Shown here: positions 50,801 to 62,880 of the stretch, piece after piece
Position numbering within the stretch: position 1 is the stretch's first letter
Layout: every line of letters starts with the position of its first letter
Assembly: GCA_034336665.1 (NCBI GenBank)
Contig: CM067592.1
Coordinates: 28,493,819 to 28,557,818 of the forward strand
Origin: Luscinia megarhynchos
Lineage: Eukaryota; Chordata; Aves; Passeriformes; Turdidae
Direction: 5' to 3'
DNA length: 64,000 bases
Notes under the pieces: generated by a model
The model's database searches: none
Told to the model about the DNA's origin: nothing
What the model saw: the letters and a program-made list of their open reading frames with translations, nothing else
Made by a program: the position numbers and the translations under genes

Positions 50801-53800
50801 CCATCCATACTCATGCAGCTTTTTGCTTATTCATTTGTTCATTCACTACAAACAAGGGGCAGATTCTCCTGAACTAAATATGTGGGACAAGTGCTGAAAT
50901 TTCTATTGCATGCATTCACTTGACTGGAAATGTATGCATATGTGCAATATAAAATTTAATGATCGTGCTAAATATTTAAGTGTTAGCAAAATGCACCAAC
51001 ACCTGCCTCCTTCCATATAGTCCTTGATGGTTTACATATTGCAATTCTTGTGTTTCATAAAGCATATTTTATAAGTAGTTTTTAATCACAAAGTAAAATT
51101 GAGCAATGATCACTTGAGCATTTGAAGTAGCTGGCCATGTTTTGCTGTCAATGAATTTATATAATCATTCCTGGTTTACTTTAACGTGACACTAGTAGAA
51201 GACCAATTTACTTTCATGGCTTTTGTTTTTCTTTTCACAGCTACAAGTGCCTTAGAATAAAGTAGCTTGCTTTATATTAGATGAAATACATACAATTGAA
51301 CAGAACAATTAAAAAAAGAATTAGAACACGTCTATATTAATGTATGGGTGCTACTTGCAATCAGTTATTGAGAATCATCTGCTAAAAGGCAACTCCTTTT
51401 AAGGCAGCTTGATTAAAATATAGTGTTTGCCTATCAGCAAACGTGAAAAATATTTTTATACAATACGTTGCATCTCTAGTAACATTAATTTATCTAGCGC
51501 CCTGAAGCTGAGGTGGGTAAAAGCTAGTTGAATCTGCTGCTCCAGAGTAATAAAGAACACATTTTTATACTACCAAAGAAAAATCCGGTCCCAGTGAGTA
51601 GAAGAAAAGTAGGAAATACTCAGGCATCCACAGAGTGTTTTCAACAAACTTTAGAAACAATGTCACCTTTGGAGATTAAGATGACACACTCATTCATTCC
51701 TTTTTTGTTAAGGAGGGATAGAAAGTTTAAAGGAGGGTAGTCCTTGGCATTAGAGGTATGCAACTTAGGTTTTACTAGTGTCTCTGCTATTACACAGATA
51801 GTCCTGCTAGTTTAGCTCCCTCATTTTCCTCTCCATTAATTTCATGGTGCCTGGATTTGCTCTGGGAAGAGGGGCACTTCTACCATGAACCCTTGACAGA
51901 ACATCTGTAGGCTTCCACTTCAGCCTCTCAGTCACTTTCACAGGGTACAAATATGATGTAAAGTTTGTAAGGGCACAGTTATTTAGGGAGACATTTTGAG
52001 CTGCTTACTGAAGGTGACATCCTAATCCAAAGGAGTCAACATTCATTGTTCTCTGATTAACTAATTTGCCCATGAGAATCTGTTTGCAAGCTGCCTGTTC
52101 TGAAAAAAATATCATGCTTTTATATTCTCATGCTCTTGCAGTTTCAAACATACTCAAAAGTTTATCTGGCAGCCTTGAAATATAAAAAATATACTGGGGA
52201 CATAGTTACAAGTTGAAAATATATTAATAGTACTGGGGTTAAATGATTAATAATAATAATGATTAATGTTAATATTAGTACAAGTTTAAATATATAAATG
52301 CCACTACAGAAGTCATCATTTCATGTTTGGCATTAGAAAGTTAAAGAAATATTAATCTATATAAACAATAGAGTAAAAGTAATTGAAAAAAAGATGGTTA
52401 CTACTTTGACAAAATTTATAGTTGTAGAATAATAATAAAACCTAAGTAATTTCACCTCCTTTTAAATGTTAGCTTTAATTTGGGATAGTCATAGTGTTAT
52501 TTAAGGTGTGAATTTGACAACGTAAAGTCACATCCCTATGTTTTATGTGCAGAAAATATTTTAAAAGAACAAGATACAATACCAAAGGTAAAATCTAAAA
52601 ATGCATATAAATGTTTTTTTTTTTTACTCTCAAGATAGCTAAAACCCCCAGAACAGCACTGATATGAGTGTTTAGTAACTATATGAGTATTTACTTTGAG
52701 TTTCCACATATCTGTAGGAATACTGTGATGTAGTTCAATCTTTGTTTGCACTATTGAAACAATTTCTGTCATCCACAGCTGCCCTGTGTAATAAGGAAAA
52801 TAAATGTTCTCTAACAAGCTAGAATTCTGTGGTGCTGCTGCTGGTTCCTAATTTCAGGTTCCATTGAGGAGCTACAGGCACAGTTTCTCAATGCTTCAGC
52901 TCATTACAGAGACAAATATCACTCAGTTACAGGTAACTTTTCATTCTAACGTGCTTATGCCACGGATGTCTGTGCTTCAGAGATATTCTGTTTTGCACCT
53001 GAAATTACTTTCTGTGTTACAGCTATGAAGTGTGATTAAAAAGAAAAAAAAGATACTGCAATTTAGATAAACCCCCACTAAATGGCTCAACTGAAACAAA
53101 GCTGAAAATGAAGGTATAAATGGCTGAAGTGATTAAGACTGTCAAGTTCTCCTGGGTCCTGTTAGAGAATGAAATAGCTGATGGATTATTATTTATCCCT
53201 GAATGTGAGTTTTGGGGATTTAATTAAAGATGTTCTATTATATTTTTCAAAGTCTATTTGAGGCTGTGAATCAAGACCTGCAATAACAGAATGTGGTATT
53301 GTTAATGGAAAAAATGGATAACTAGAAAATTCAGAAATGTCCATTTTTTAAACTCTTTAATTTGTCTGCTTGATTTTTTTCATTTATATGAGTCAAAGAA
53401 CAAGCTGATTTTAAGAACGTCAGATTTTTTGTGAGAAGTGAATATCCTATAGCTATTATAAATACAGCTTTGCTCACTGATCACTATTGTTACTGTAAAA
53501 AAGAAAGTATGTAAATGTATCTTAAAATAAAAAGAGAAGATATCCTTACAATACACATATGATCAATGGCTGCAAAATTACAAAAAATAACAGGATCACA
53601 AAAAAGTTATTAGTAAAAAGATAAGTTTCCTTGAAAACTTAGTATTTCCATTAATAAAGTTCTTCAATATATATGAAAAGTATAAGTACAAGCACAGCTA
53701 CGGAACACATTTCAAGAGGAGAATGGACCACATTTTTCCAGTGAAGTAAAAATAGAAATGAAGTTATGACTAAGTTTGCAGATCACAAATGATAGCTTTC

Positions 53801-55083
53801 ACAGTGTTTATATAAACAATATTCAGGAAAAAAAAAAGTGGAATATAGTTGAAATACAAGCTCTTCTCATCCAGCTTACCTGAACTAAGCCAAAGAAAAA
53901 GACAAGCAAACCAGTACTCAGTGTAAACTATGATGACCTGATTGGCTGCCAGAGGAGGCTAAGTTAATTATTGCTGTATCAGACAGAAAGTTAACACCTC
54001 CAGCTGCACGTCATTCAGAGATGCAAGAGCACTGGGGGAAGTTTGTCATTTTGAAAGGCCTGCAGCTATAAACAAAGGAATAAAACAATACTTTTACCTT
54101 TAGAGAAATACTGTGACACTGTTCTGTTGCATGAAAGAGACCAAAGAAATTCACTGAGGAAAAAAATGTTATCATTATATAAAAATGCCTCATGAGGGAG
54201 CCTAGTTGAAGCATGTAGATTTTTCATGGCAAACAGATAGGCCATTATCATCTTCTATCAGTTTTAAGGAGGTGAGTAAGGAAAGATAGCATGGCCTGAA
54301 AACTGAAGAATCTCTTCCTCCACTGGGTCTCCACTAGAATAATGGCCAGAATTCACTTTTCCTCATACCATGGCATTTTTTTGGAGGGATCATTGACAGG
54401 GGGACAAAAGTGTCTGGAGTTTCTCATGAGACACAGGGAGGACAATAAAAAAATTATCTCCACCAAGTACTTGCTTTTGTTGAGCAACTGTTATACCTCC
54501 CAAAAACCTGTGTCAAGACTACACTATGCTGCAGACAAATTTAGTTAAAGAGGTGAATTTAATATCTGCAAATCTTTCTTATCCATTTGAAGGTTGGCTT
54601 GGATAAAATCTTACTTCAGAACTTGAGCTGTGAATCTGGTGCTTAAAACTAGATGTTTATGTATGTGTTTGTAAAGCAGACAGCTACAAACAAATGAGAG
54701 CAGTTGATAATGATTTTTATTTAATGAACTCTCTAAAGGATATCTGTCTAGAAATTCTTGTTTGATCCTGTTCAAGTTTTATCAAACACTGATGAATGTG
54801 GTCACAATTGATAACGCTTACTGACATGCAGGTGTTGAGTAAATCACCAAAAAACTTTATTGTATATTTTGCACATCTTTTAAATTATTTTTTTAATAAA
54901 GAGTCTTGAACTACAGTCTTCTAATATGTAAAAATCAGTATAATCATGTTATTTTGTAAAAAAAAAACATAGAGGAGAAATTCCGTGTGTATCAAAAGTT
55001 TTGAACAAACCTATGTAGGAATAATTATTTGTCTAAAAACACAAAAAGAAACGAACATGATATGTTGTATTATATTACTGTAA
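47886..55083. other. Long AT-rich non-coding stretch
   Basis: About 7 kb with no recognised gene or interspersed element. It contains a T15 run (49503-49517). Segments with more complex sequence (48860-49200, 51870-52090, 52830-53060) could be conserved non-coding DNA. Short frames on both strands carry no motifs. Confidence 0.5.
49503..49517. repeat. T15 homopolymer
   Basis: Fifteen consecutive T residues, with no associated element recognised. Confidence 0.8.
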
Positions 55084-55183
55084 CCAGTTTTCAAAAGAAA
55101 AATTAACTCTATTGGCAAACTAAGTAATAAGGGAAGGTACAAATAAGTTTGTCAATACAGTTAATTTTTCTTTTGAAAACTGG
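55084..55183. repeat. 38-bp near-perfect inverted repeat with 24-nt spacer
   Basis: The left arm is 55084-55121 (starting CCAGTTTTCAAAAGAAAAAT) and the right arm 55146-55183 (ending TTTTTCTTTTGAAAACTGG). They are reverse complements at 36 of 38 positions. The spacer 55122-55145 is unrelated. The structure lies immediately upstream of the 5' edge of a CR1 ORF2 fragment, so it may be a fold-back formed when the element integrated, or an independent small palindrome. Confidence 0.92.
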
Positions 55184-55235
55184 CCTTTATCCAGTAAAAT
55201 ATCCCAATACACCAGGAGTCAGAATTCTTTGGACA

Positions 55236-56185
55236 GCAAGGAACATGTACAGAAAACTCACTACCTTGGACCCCAGGAGAGAAGACTTTAGGCTCTTCAA
55301 GGATCTGCTTGGTAGAATATGGTGGTATATGGTCTTTGAGGGAGGAAGGGCTCAAGAAGGATGGTAAATATTCAAGAATCACCTCTACAAGTTCAGGAAT
55401 GGTGCATGCACGCAAAAAGGAAATCAGGCAAAAATACCAGGAAGCTTACATGAATAGAAAAGGAGGTTCTGGACAAAGTCAGACACAAAACTGAAACCTG
55501 TAGAGGATGGAAACAAGTGACATGCAATCTGGGAGGAATACAAAGAAACTGTCCAAGCTGCCAGGGATCAGGTTAGGAAAGCTAAAACCCTGATAGAATT
55601 AAATCTGGTCAGTGATGGCAACAAGAAAAGATTCTGATAGCTACATTGGTGATAAAAGTAAGACTGGGGAAAATGTGGGCTCTGTCTGGAAGAAATTGAC
55701 AGACCTGTTTACCCATAAGGTGAGGAAGACTGAAGTGCCTAATTTCATGTTGGCTTTGGTCTTCACTTTCCAGTGCTCCAGATACAGTGTCCAACAGCTA
55801 GAGGCAGGGACTGGAGAATAAAGAGCAGCTCACTGTAGGATGATCAAGTTCAAGACCATCTAGAGAACCTTAAGGTGCACAAGTCCATTGGACCTTGATT
55901 AGATGCCTCTGTAAGTCTTGAGGAAACGTGGCAGATGAAGTTCCTATGCCACTGTTGACAATATATGAGATGTTGTGACAGTCAGATGAAGTTCCCACTG
56001 ACTTTTTTATTTTATAGGTAAGAAGGGAAGACCTAAGGAAGTACAAGTTGGTCAGTCTCACTTCTGTGCTTGGCAAAATCACGGAAAAGATCCTTCTGGA
56101 AATGACTCTAATGAAGATGGAGAATAAAGGAGGTGATTGGTGACAGTCAGCCAGGCTTCACTAAGGGTAAATCACACACTCTCAC
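55236..56185 (+). mobile_element. CR1 LINE ORF2 fragment (endonuclease end to reverse transcriptase start)
   Basis: A long internal CR1 fragment on the + strand. Translated in changing frames it gives family blocks in the right order: TLDPRREDFRLFKDLLGR (endonuclease/linker, about 55258-55311), then the [17 protein letters not shown] linker (about 55570-55610), GDKSKTGENVGS (about 55645-55680), the RDHLRNLKVHKS-like block with a one-base shift (about 55853-55890), the SGEVPTDW-like region (about 55985) and the reverse transcriptase entry block VSLTSVLGKI (about 56052-56081). It is followed by the nucleotide-level match to the GDSQ...FTKGKS region. Several frameshifts and in-frame stops make it a dead copy. 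It lacks both the element's 5' part and its 3' tail. Confidence 0.88.
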
Positions 56186-58733
56186 AAAACTTCTGATTTA
56201 ACCTTGCAATAAATGTTAAGAAAAACTCAAGATATTTCAGCTACATTTTTATAGCTTTTCATGAGTATATATGTATTTTGAATACTGCTAAAACCCCAGT
56301 GAACAGAAACAGGTTGTTCAAAGACTAGATAACATGATTATAGATAAATAGCTTTAATTCAAACTGTAAAAAGAACAGTTCCAGAGATGATTAGCCATTC
56401 CACTATGTATAGATATTCCATGTAGTCATGTTAATATGTAGGAGGTTAATGCATAGACCTGAGGCTTGCAACTTAAAAGAATTTTTAAACTTCTAGGTAT
56501 AGGGAATTAGCTATAGGAATTTACAGCAAATTAAAAAACAGAGCAAAACAATGCAAAAAACCTGCAAAAAAACCAAAACAAAACAAAAAAAACAAAACAA
56601 AATCACAAACAACAAAAACTCAAAAATACCAAAGATACAGGAAACACTACATCCTACACCATGCAGTCAGTATTTTGTAATTTCTTACTCATTGCTTAGA
56701 GAAATATAAAAGTTGCATCAATGGGAAAAGTAAGTATGATAATTAAAATTAATTATGGACTTTATATAGAGTTTTTTTTTTTTACTTTTCTTTTAGAATT
56801 GTATTGAAGCCAACACTTTACAAAAAAAAATCTTAGATTTGGTAAAACATGATAATGTTGATAGATAGAGGCATTTAACAAAGACTGATACTGGATCAGA
56901 TGAAAAAAAATTGAGTTTGTAACAATATTTGACATTCATAGTCTCAAAAACTTTTGGTAGGTGTTGTATTTTCCTTCTGGTGATTCTTTTTGAAAAGACT
57001 AAGGTTTTTTTTAATTAGAAAGAAAAAACCTAGCTAAACAACGGTATACTTACATGACTCATTTCTCCCTATACCAGTTTATCCTTCTATTAATCATCAG
57101 TCTCTGGTGGTCATATTAGAACAGTGAGGGATGATTATGAGGGAAGTTTTCTCCAAAATGAAAATATTTTTTTATTTTTTATAATACTTTCATGCAAACA
57201 GAATTTAAATCTAGCATAAGTTTAAAAGTAGCATAAAAATGACAATTAACTTCTCAAATTAACTATTCAAATGTTCATTATTCTCCTTCAAGGTAGAACT
57301 CTCAGGAGCACTCAGTGTGAACTTAATGCTGCTTCACTGAGCATGAGGATGCCTCCATGGGAGTAATGTCAAAGTAGACTTAAGCACTCTTGCAAAATCT
57401 ACTCTAGAACTTATTAGAAAACATTTTGCTGAAACACACAGTGAACTCAAAGCTCTGTGCTTTGAGAAATGGTTCAAAAACTTCGCAGCCCTAGGGAACC
57501 TTTCTAATCATCTTGTCTGAACCTCTACATACCCCCAAAGAATTTGATTCATTATTTCCCATATGAAGCTATTGTCTTCCAATTAAGGTGCAGAAATTTA
57601 TTTTATAAACTCCCCTGGTCTTGGCTGAAAGGCTGGTTTCTGATACAGTGTGCCCTATTCCTTAGCAAACTCTTCCATGATAGAATTTCCCAAGAGGTCT
57701 GCTGATAAGTTAATTGTTTTCATCTAAGTCTCTCTCTGCAAGACTGTTTCTCTAAATCAAAATTATAGGACTTTTTTCCTGAACACTCCAGACACAGACT
57801 TTATTTACTACAGATAATGCTACAAAACCACTTCTACAATTTTTTTAGTATTTTTTTGGTTTGTAACACATCTTTCATAATATATTAAAATAACAGAGTT
57901 TAGTACAGTTACATCAGTTCAGATAACACTATTTTAGCAATCTGGCTGGTTTACAGTGTTATATAATATTATTCCTCATAAAACCTGAGGAGGGTCATGA
58001 AAGCCTGAATCATTATTAATGAAAAAACACTGCAAGAAGGAGTTGTTTCTTATTTCACTGATGAGCAGAAACACTCCTGATATTTACAGCTTTTTTCTAA
58101 AACAAAATAACAAGTTGTTTTGTTTTTTTTTCAGTCTTAGTATTCATGTTTATTGAATGGATAATAGAATTCGTGCAAAGACATAAAAAAAGGTAATTAA
58201 AAATTTATTATTTCAAGCTGCTCTTCTAGAAATTCCAAATTTTTCACAATGGCAGGTTCATAAATTCTTAGAAAGGTGGAAGAGAAATTTGGGTACAACC
58301 CTAATCAGTAGTGAGGCAGACATATCTTGTATAACTCACTACTGTTTTTATAGGAAAATTTCATGAAAATATTGTGTGAAAAAATTTACTTCATGAAACA
58401 AGAATGTTGCAAAGTTAGGGAACCAAATTTAATAAAGCTATTATGTATTTATTTCAAAGTAAGCTTTACATGAGACAGAGTATCCTTTTTAAACTAACTC
58501 TATAATTGGAGAAAGAATAAAAATGCGCCTTTTACCCTGAGTTCTGAAGCTTGTTTACTTTTCTAAAAGTATATTCAGGGATGAACAGGCTGGCAATTAA
58601 TTATATCCAGCTGTTATCTGTTGAGCAATTATTCTGTATTTCCCAGTATACTATTCAGTGCTCTTTGTTACTGAAAATTATTCAAATTTTATGAGAAGGC
58701 AGAATGATTAACTTTCTTCTGGAATTTTCTGGA
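56186..58733. other. AT-rich non-coding stretch
   Basis: No gene is recognised. It contains a CAAAA-rich tract (56528-56620). The segment 57470-57720 is less AT-rich and includes a block faintly reminiscent of an old interspersed repeat, too weak to assign. Confidence 0.5.
56528..56620. repeat. A-rich (CAAAA)n-like tract
   Basis: Irregular AAAAC and AAAC units over about 90 bp. This is low-complexity sequence with no body of a retroposed element recognised beside it. Confidence 0.75.
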
Positions 58734-58749
58734 TTTTTTTTTTTTTTTT
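58734..58749. repeat. T16 homopolymer
   Basis: Sixteen consecutive T residues at the left edge of the complex segment 58750-59160. Confidence 0.8.
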
Positions 58750-61417
58750 GTAAGATCCTAGATCTTTACGAATATTAAGTAGCAGACCTTCAGAGTAATC
58801 TAATGAGATGAGGCAATGTAAATGTTATTTAGGGAAAGTGAGGCAGGAGCTTACAGGCAAAATTATAAAGAATCAGCTAATTGTGAGTGATTGATTTTTG
58901 ATGCCCACAGGTTTATTTTTTCATCATAGAGCTTTATAGCTCTGTATAGGTTCAGTGCAGAGCTGTCACTAAACACATTTGTCAGACAGATGGCTCACAT
59001 TCCTGCAATTTACACTGTAAGTGTTTTGTATTGTTAGCCAAAAGATAAGAAATACAGAATTAATCATTCTTTGTGACAAGTGGGATTAAAAGACATCACT
59101 ATGTAACTGAATGCTGTCCATGACAAATTATTTACACACGCTGAAACAGTTCAAAGTTGCTTTTTTACAGGAAACCTTAACTGACTTTTTTTAAGATGTG
59201 GGACTTTATTTCCCATGTATGATATAAATAATACATTTTAGGATGTACTAAATATATATAAATTTGTGTCAAAACATCTGCCTTATATGCCGTTTAATCA
59301 TGGATGTTTTCCTTCTAGAACTTTTTAATCCTCAAAAAATTTCAGAAGTTTTAGACAAAGCTTACATGCTTAAATTTAATCTAGTGATAAAAAAACCCCA
59401 ATCATATCCTCTTCTTCCAATACAGAAGCAATATTCTCCAGATTTGCTCTCATTTGACTTCAAGAGTCAGTCCTACATTTTATAGATACAAATGCTTTTG
59501 CTTTGCTCTAGGAAGTCTAGGAATTGAGCTTCTGTCCCTGAAAGTCCCTGCAGAACTATTAGATCATATTGTGTCTTAAAAATCACATTTATATACATTT
59601 TGATTAAAATAATACTATTTTAGATCACATTGTAGTCAAATACCTGTACCATTGGATCCACAATATTATTATCTCTGCCAAATGATAGTAGCTCCAAAAG
59701 ACAGTAGAAAAAGTAGTTCCATCCTTGAATTCCTCAGGAAGTTAAGATTTTTAAAACTTTGTTTGGGAAATATATAGGAGAATTGTATCCAATAGATTAA
59801 CAAACACTTTGTGAAGGATGAAACTAGATTTTGTTACATCAGGTCTTTTAAATGGAAAATTTAACTTCCACAAATCTGCATGAATGGATGTATTTTGTTT
59901 GCTGAATAACATTCAGGAACAGTGGCTGATTGCTATATTAGCACCGTTGGAACTTCATAATAGCTCTATTAATATTCTAGATACCTGAAAAACCTTAGAC
60001 ATTCCCAAGATAAAATTGCCTTTAGTTGGGTAAACAAGATTTCCTAATGTCAGACAAAAAAAGAAGAAAACTGTTCCATTATTTATTTATATATTTATGA
60101 GCTTTCTGCCTGATTTAAGAGAAAGACCAAAATTGTGGACTCTGAATATGTAATCATCTAGTAAAAGAGAGAAGAGATAAACCAAGGAGCAGGGCTTTAC
60201 CTATTGTCTCACTGTATCTTCAGTGGGTGGTGCCTTTTGCCGGTTTCAGAATAAGCTTGCATTCATGATTTCCTTTTTTTTTGTCTAATCTGTCTTGCAG
60301 TGCTTTCAAATTTTTTATTGTTTTCTCTTTTCCTATTCTGTATATTATTTTCCTACCCCATTTTATCTTCATTAAAATCATTACCACTGAATAATTGCAC
60401 TTATGTCCACAAAATTTCTTCCTGTAACACATTTGGTGGCCACATTTTACAGATAAAAAGGAATATATGGTGATTAAAAAAAGGAGGTGCAAAGACTTGG
60501 TTAAAAACACCCAAAGTGTCCTGGAAATAGTTTTCTTTCCTGTTAGTGACCTTTTGTTCCTCTATTTATCATGTTATACACAACTCATGATAGCAGAAAA
60601 AAATCATACTGCTTACTTCATATGGCTAAGTAATAGAAGACCTGTGGTATCAAAATATATTTAACACTTTTTAAAATGTGACACATTTAAACCCAAATAG
60701 AATAATTAATGATAAAAAGAAATCAAATATATGCAAATTAATAAACTGAAAAAGCATGTTTTGATATAATAGATGTCACAATTGCTTAAAAATATATTAT
60801 ATGAACTTTAATGTTTAAATATAAAACATCTTTTTGATTAATCCTATTTTGAAAATATAGAAACATAATTATGATGATTGTGATGATAACCAAAAATTCT
60901 TACCAAGATGTAAACTCTCTCACAGTAATGTTGGCACTTTGACAAAAAAGTTTATCCAACAAAAGAAAAAAAATCTTAAAGTAAAATGAATATTTACATG
61001 TATCTTAATCAGGTTTGTGGCTTCATTATGGGAAATAGTGCATGATTATTATATAAAATATTAATTATTTTCAGCTTGCCCTATTGGAAAATTCAATAAA
61101 GTAAGTTTGCTATATGACATGTTATAGAGTGACCAAATAACATAATTGATCTGTTACTCTTTTGAATAGAGAGAATTACATTTTCCTGCTTGTTTGGCTG
61201 AATTTTAGGAAATCAAAATGCATATATTGCTGTAGATTGAAATAAATGTGCAAAGCATTATTAGAAGAATCAACCACAACACACTTTTTGAGAGTGTTAA
61301 TGAAGTAAGATCGCATTCTTTCTGTGTTAAGACTAGAAGCATTTCTAATTTAAGGAAAAAAGGATCACGTAAAGGCTTTCTACATTTAAACTTTTTATAT
61401 TTCCTTGTCTACTTCAG
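58750..61417. other. Non-coding stretch with a possible conserved regulatory segment
   Basis: No gene is recognised. The first 400 bases are unusually complex for the window and hold close-packed sites resembling developmental factor motifs: TAATTG (58878-58883), TGATTGAT (58888-58895), CTGTCA (58963-58968), CAGATG (58987-58992) and ACATTCC (58997-59003). Such motifs also occur by chance, so enhancer function is only a guess. The rest is AT-rich. Confidence 0.4.
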
Positions 61418-61575
61418 ACAAAACTGAAGTAGATGCTCACTGTGGCATGACGCTTCACAATTTTAGTTTTGATCCATTTCCACCAGCTGCAGATCTATCT
61501 CACAGCTACTGGACAGGAACACTTAATAACACAGACAGAAAATTCAATTTCAAGAACATTGTTGCAGCAACAATG
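61418..61575 (+). CDS. Candidate internal coding exon, product not recognised
   Basis: A 158-bp open segment is bounded by a strong acceptor (a T/C-rich tract at about 61391-61412, ending ACTTCAG at 61417) and a strong donor (CAATG|GTGAGA, with GT at 61576). Read from its third base it gives 52 uninterrupted codons: KTEVDAHCGMTLHNFSFDPF, then a PPAADLSHSYWTG segment, then a KFNFKNIVAATM end. The exon would start needing one base from the previous exon and end on a codon boundary. It contains two potential N-glycosylation sequons (NFS, NNT), a DPF motif and one Cys, with no obvious membrane segment or low complexity. I cannot name the family. If real, the rest of the window to the left would be intron or upstream DNA. 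It may still be a chance combination in AT-rich DNA. Confidence 0.33.
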
Positions 61576-62471
61576 GTGAGAAGAACATCAAATGAGAATA
61601 GGAAATGCAATTGTTGAACATTTTCTCTCCTTCAAGAGAAAATTTGCTACTTCTTTTACTAGATCATCAACAGGTCTGCCCCATTATCCATGGCTGTTAT
61701 TTGTAGCTTTTGTCTCTGTAACCTGGGAAAATGTTAAAGGACATTATTATATGCAATCTAGTGTCATAGCATGAACCCTAAGTATGAGCCAAAACACGAA
61801 GCTGCAGTTCCTGAAACTTATGACCCAGAAAAGATATCAGCTGCATACTGAGGAATATGGGTACACTGAAGAAGAGAACATGTATTCTTTAATTACTTTA
61901 ATGCTTCAAAGAAGTCAAAAGTTTCTTCTAAGAATACAGGGCAGTGCTGGCCTTATTGCAGTTGTAAATTAGAAAGGAACCATAAGCACGAGAAAAGATG
62001 GTAAACACGATGGAGACAGAAGAAAATTTATGCACAACACCTAATGTTACAAATCCTAACACTTTTTTGACCATGACTGGGTCATGGGACTGTATTTGAT
62101 GATTTTTATAGTGTTATCCTTTAGAGGACAAGACTCAGAGAGGGACTGTGTGTGGTAGTGAGGGAGAAAAGACTGATGTACATTTGCTATAAATTATCAT
62201 AAGGACCTTAAGCAGGAAAGGATGCAGATGTCTCTAGCATTGAAGACAAGAAACAGTAATACAAGTATCAGGTTTAAAAAAAAAAGGGAAAAAAGGAAGA
62301 GAGATCTCATATTCTCTCAGGCTGAAAGTTGGGATGTCCTGGAGAGAGTGTAAGGGGCCTTTGTTATACAAGGAAAAGCAGGAGGTGAAAGTGGTCTGCA
62401 AAGAAATGATCACCTAAGATTCAAGGAATGCATGAGAGAGAAAATTTGAACAAAAAGGAGAGACCCTACAT
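61576..62471. other. Non-coding stretch before the LTR
   Basis: No repeat family or gene is recognised. Two short open frames (61592-61774 and 61784-61972) have no known motif. The stretch would be intron if the upstream candidate exon is genuine. An A run lies at about 62276-62284. Confidence 0.5.
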
Positions 62472-62880
62472 TGTTAAACTGAAAATGGATGACATGGGAA
62501 TCAGCATCTGTATTGGTTGGGTACGGCCTGGGTTTTTTGGTAGCGGAGGGGTCACTGAGATAGATCCTGTAAGAAGGTGCTGAAACTATCACCATGTCTG
62601 GCAGAGACAGTCCCTGATGAAGATGGACACGCTGCTGGCCAGAGCTGGGCAAATGAGAGAGGCTGGTAACACCTCTGTGATAACATATTTAGAAATAAAT
62701 TCGAAATAAAGTCACAGGTTTTCTGTTCCTAGCCAGAGAAGAGATGAGAACATGTGAGGGAAACAACACGGCAACACCAAGGCCAGTGCAGAAGGAGGGG
62801 CAGGAGCTGCTCCAGATGCTGGAGCTGAGATTCCTCTGCAGGCTGTGGTGAGACCATGGTGAAGCGGCTGTGCCCCTGCA
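62472..62880 (+). mobile_element. ERVL-like LTR, 5' part (continues into the minisatellite)
   Basis: The sequence starting TGTTAAACTGAAAATGG has the block order of a widespread avian ERVL-type LTR: GACATGGGAATCAGCATC, GGTTTTTTGGTAGCGG-like (about 62529-62548), TGTCTGGCAGAGACAG (about 62594), GACACGCTGCTGGCCAGAGC (about 62625) and CACCTCTGTGATAACATATT (about 62671) with a TATA-like ATATTTAGAA. It then runs through GCCAGTGCAGAAGGAGGGGC (about 62780) and the GGAGCTGAGATTCCTCTGCA block (about 62820). After about 62880 the normal continuation is replaced or expanded by the 39-bp tandem array. The 3' end lies outside the window, so a target duplication cannot be checked. No viral protein sequence is present here. 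Confidence 0.68.

Noticed and set aside
57470..57720. Possible minus-strand ancient LINE or SINE block
   Set aside because: Resemblance is limited to a few words. Without alignment I cannot separate it from unique DNA.
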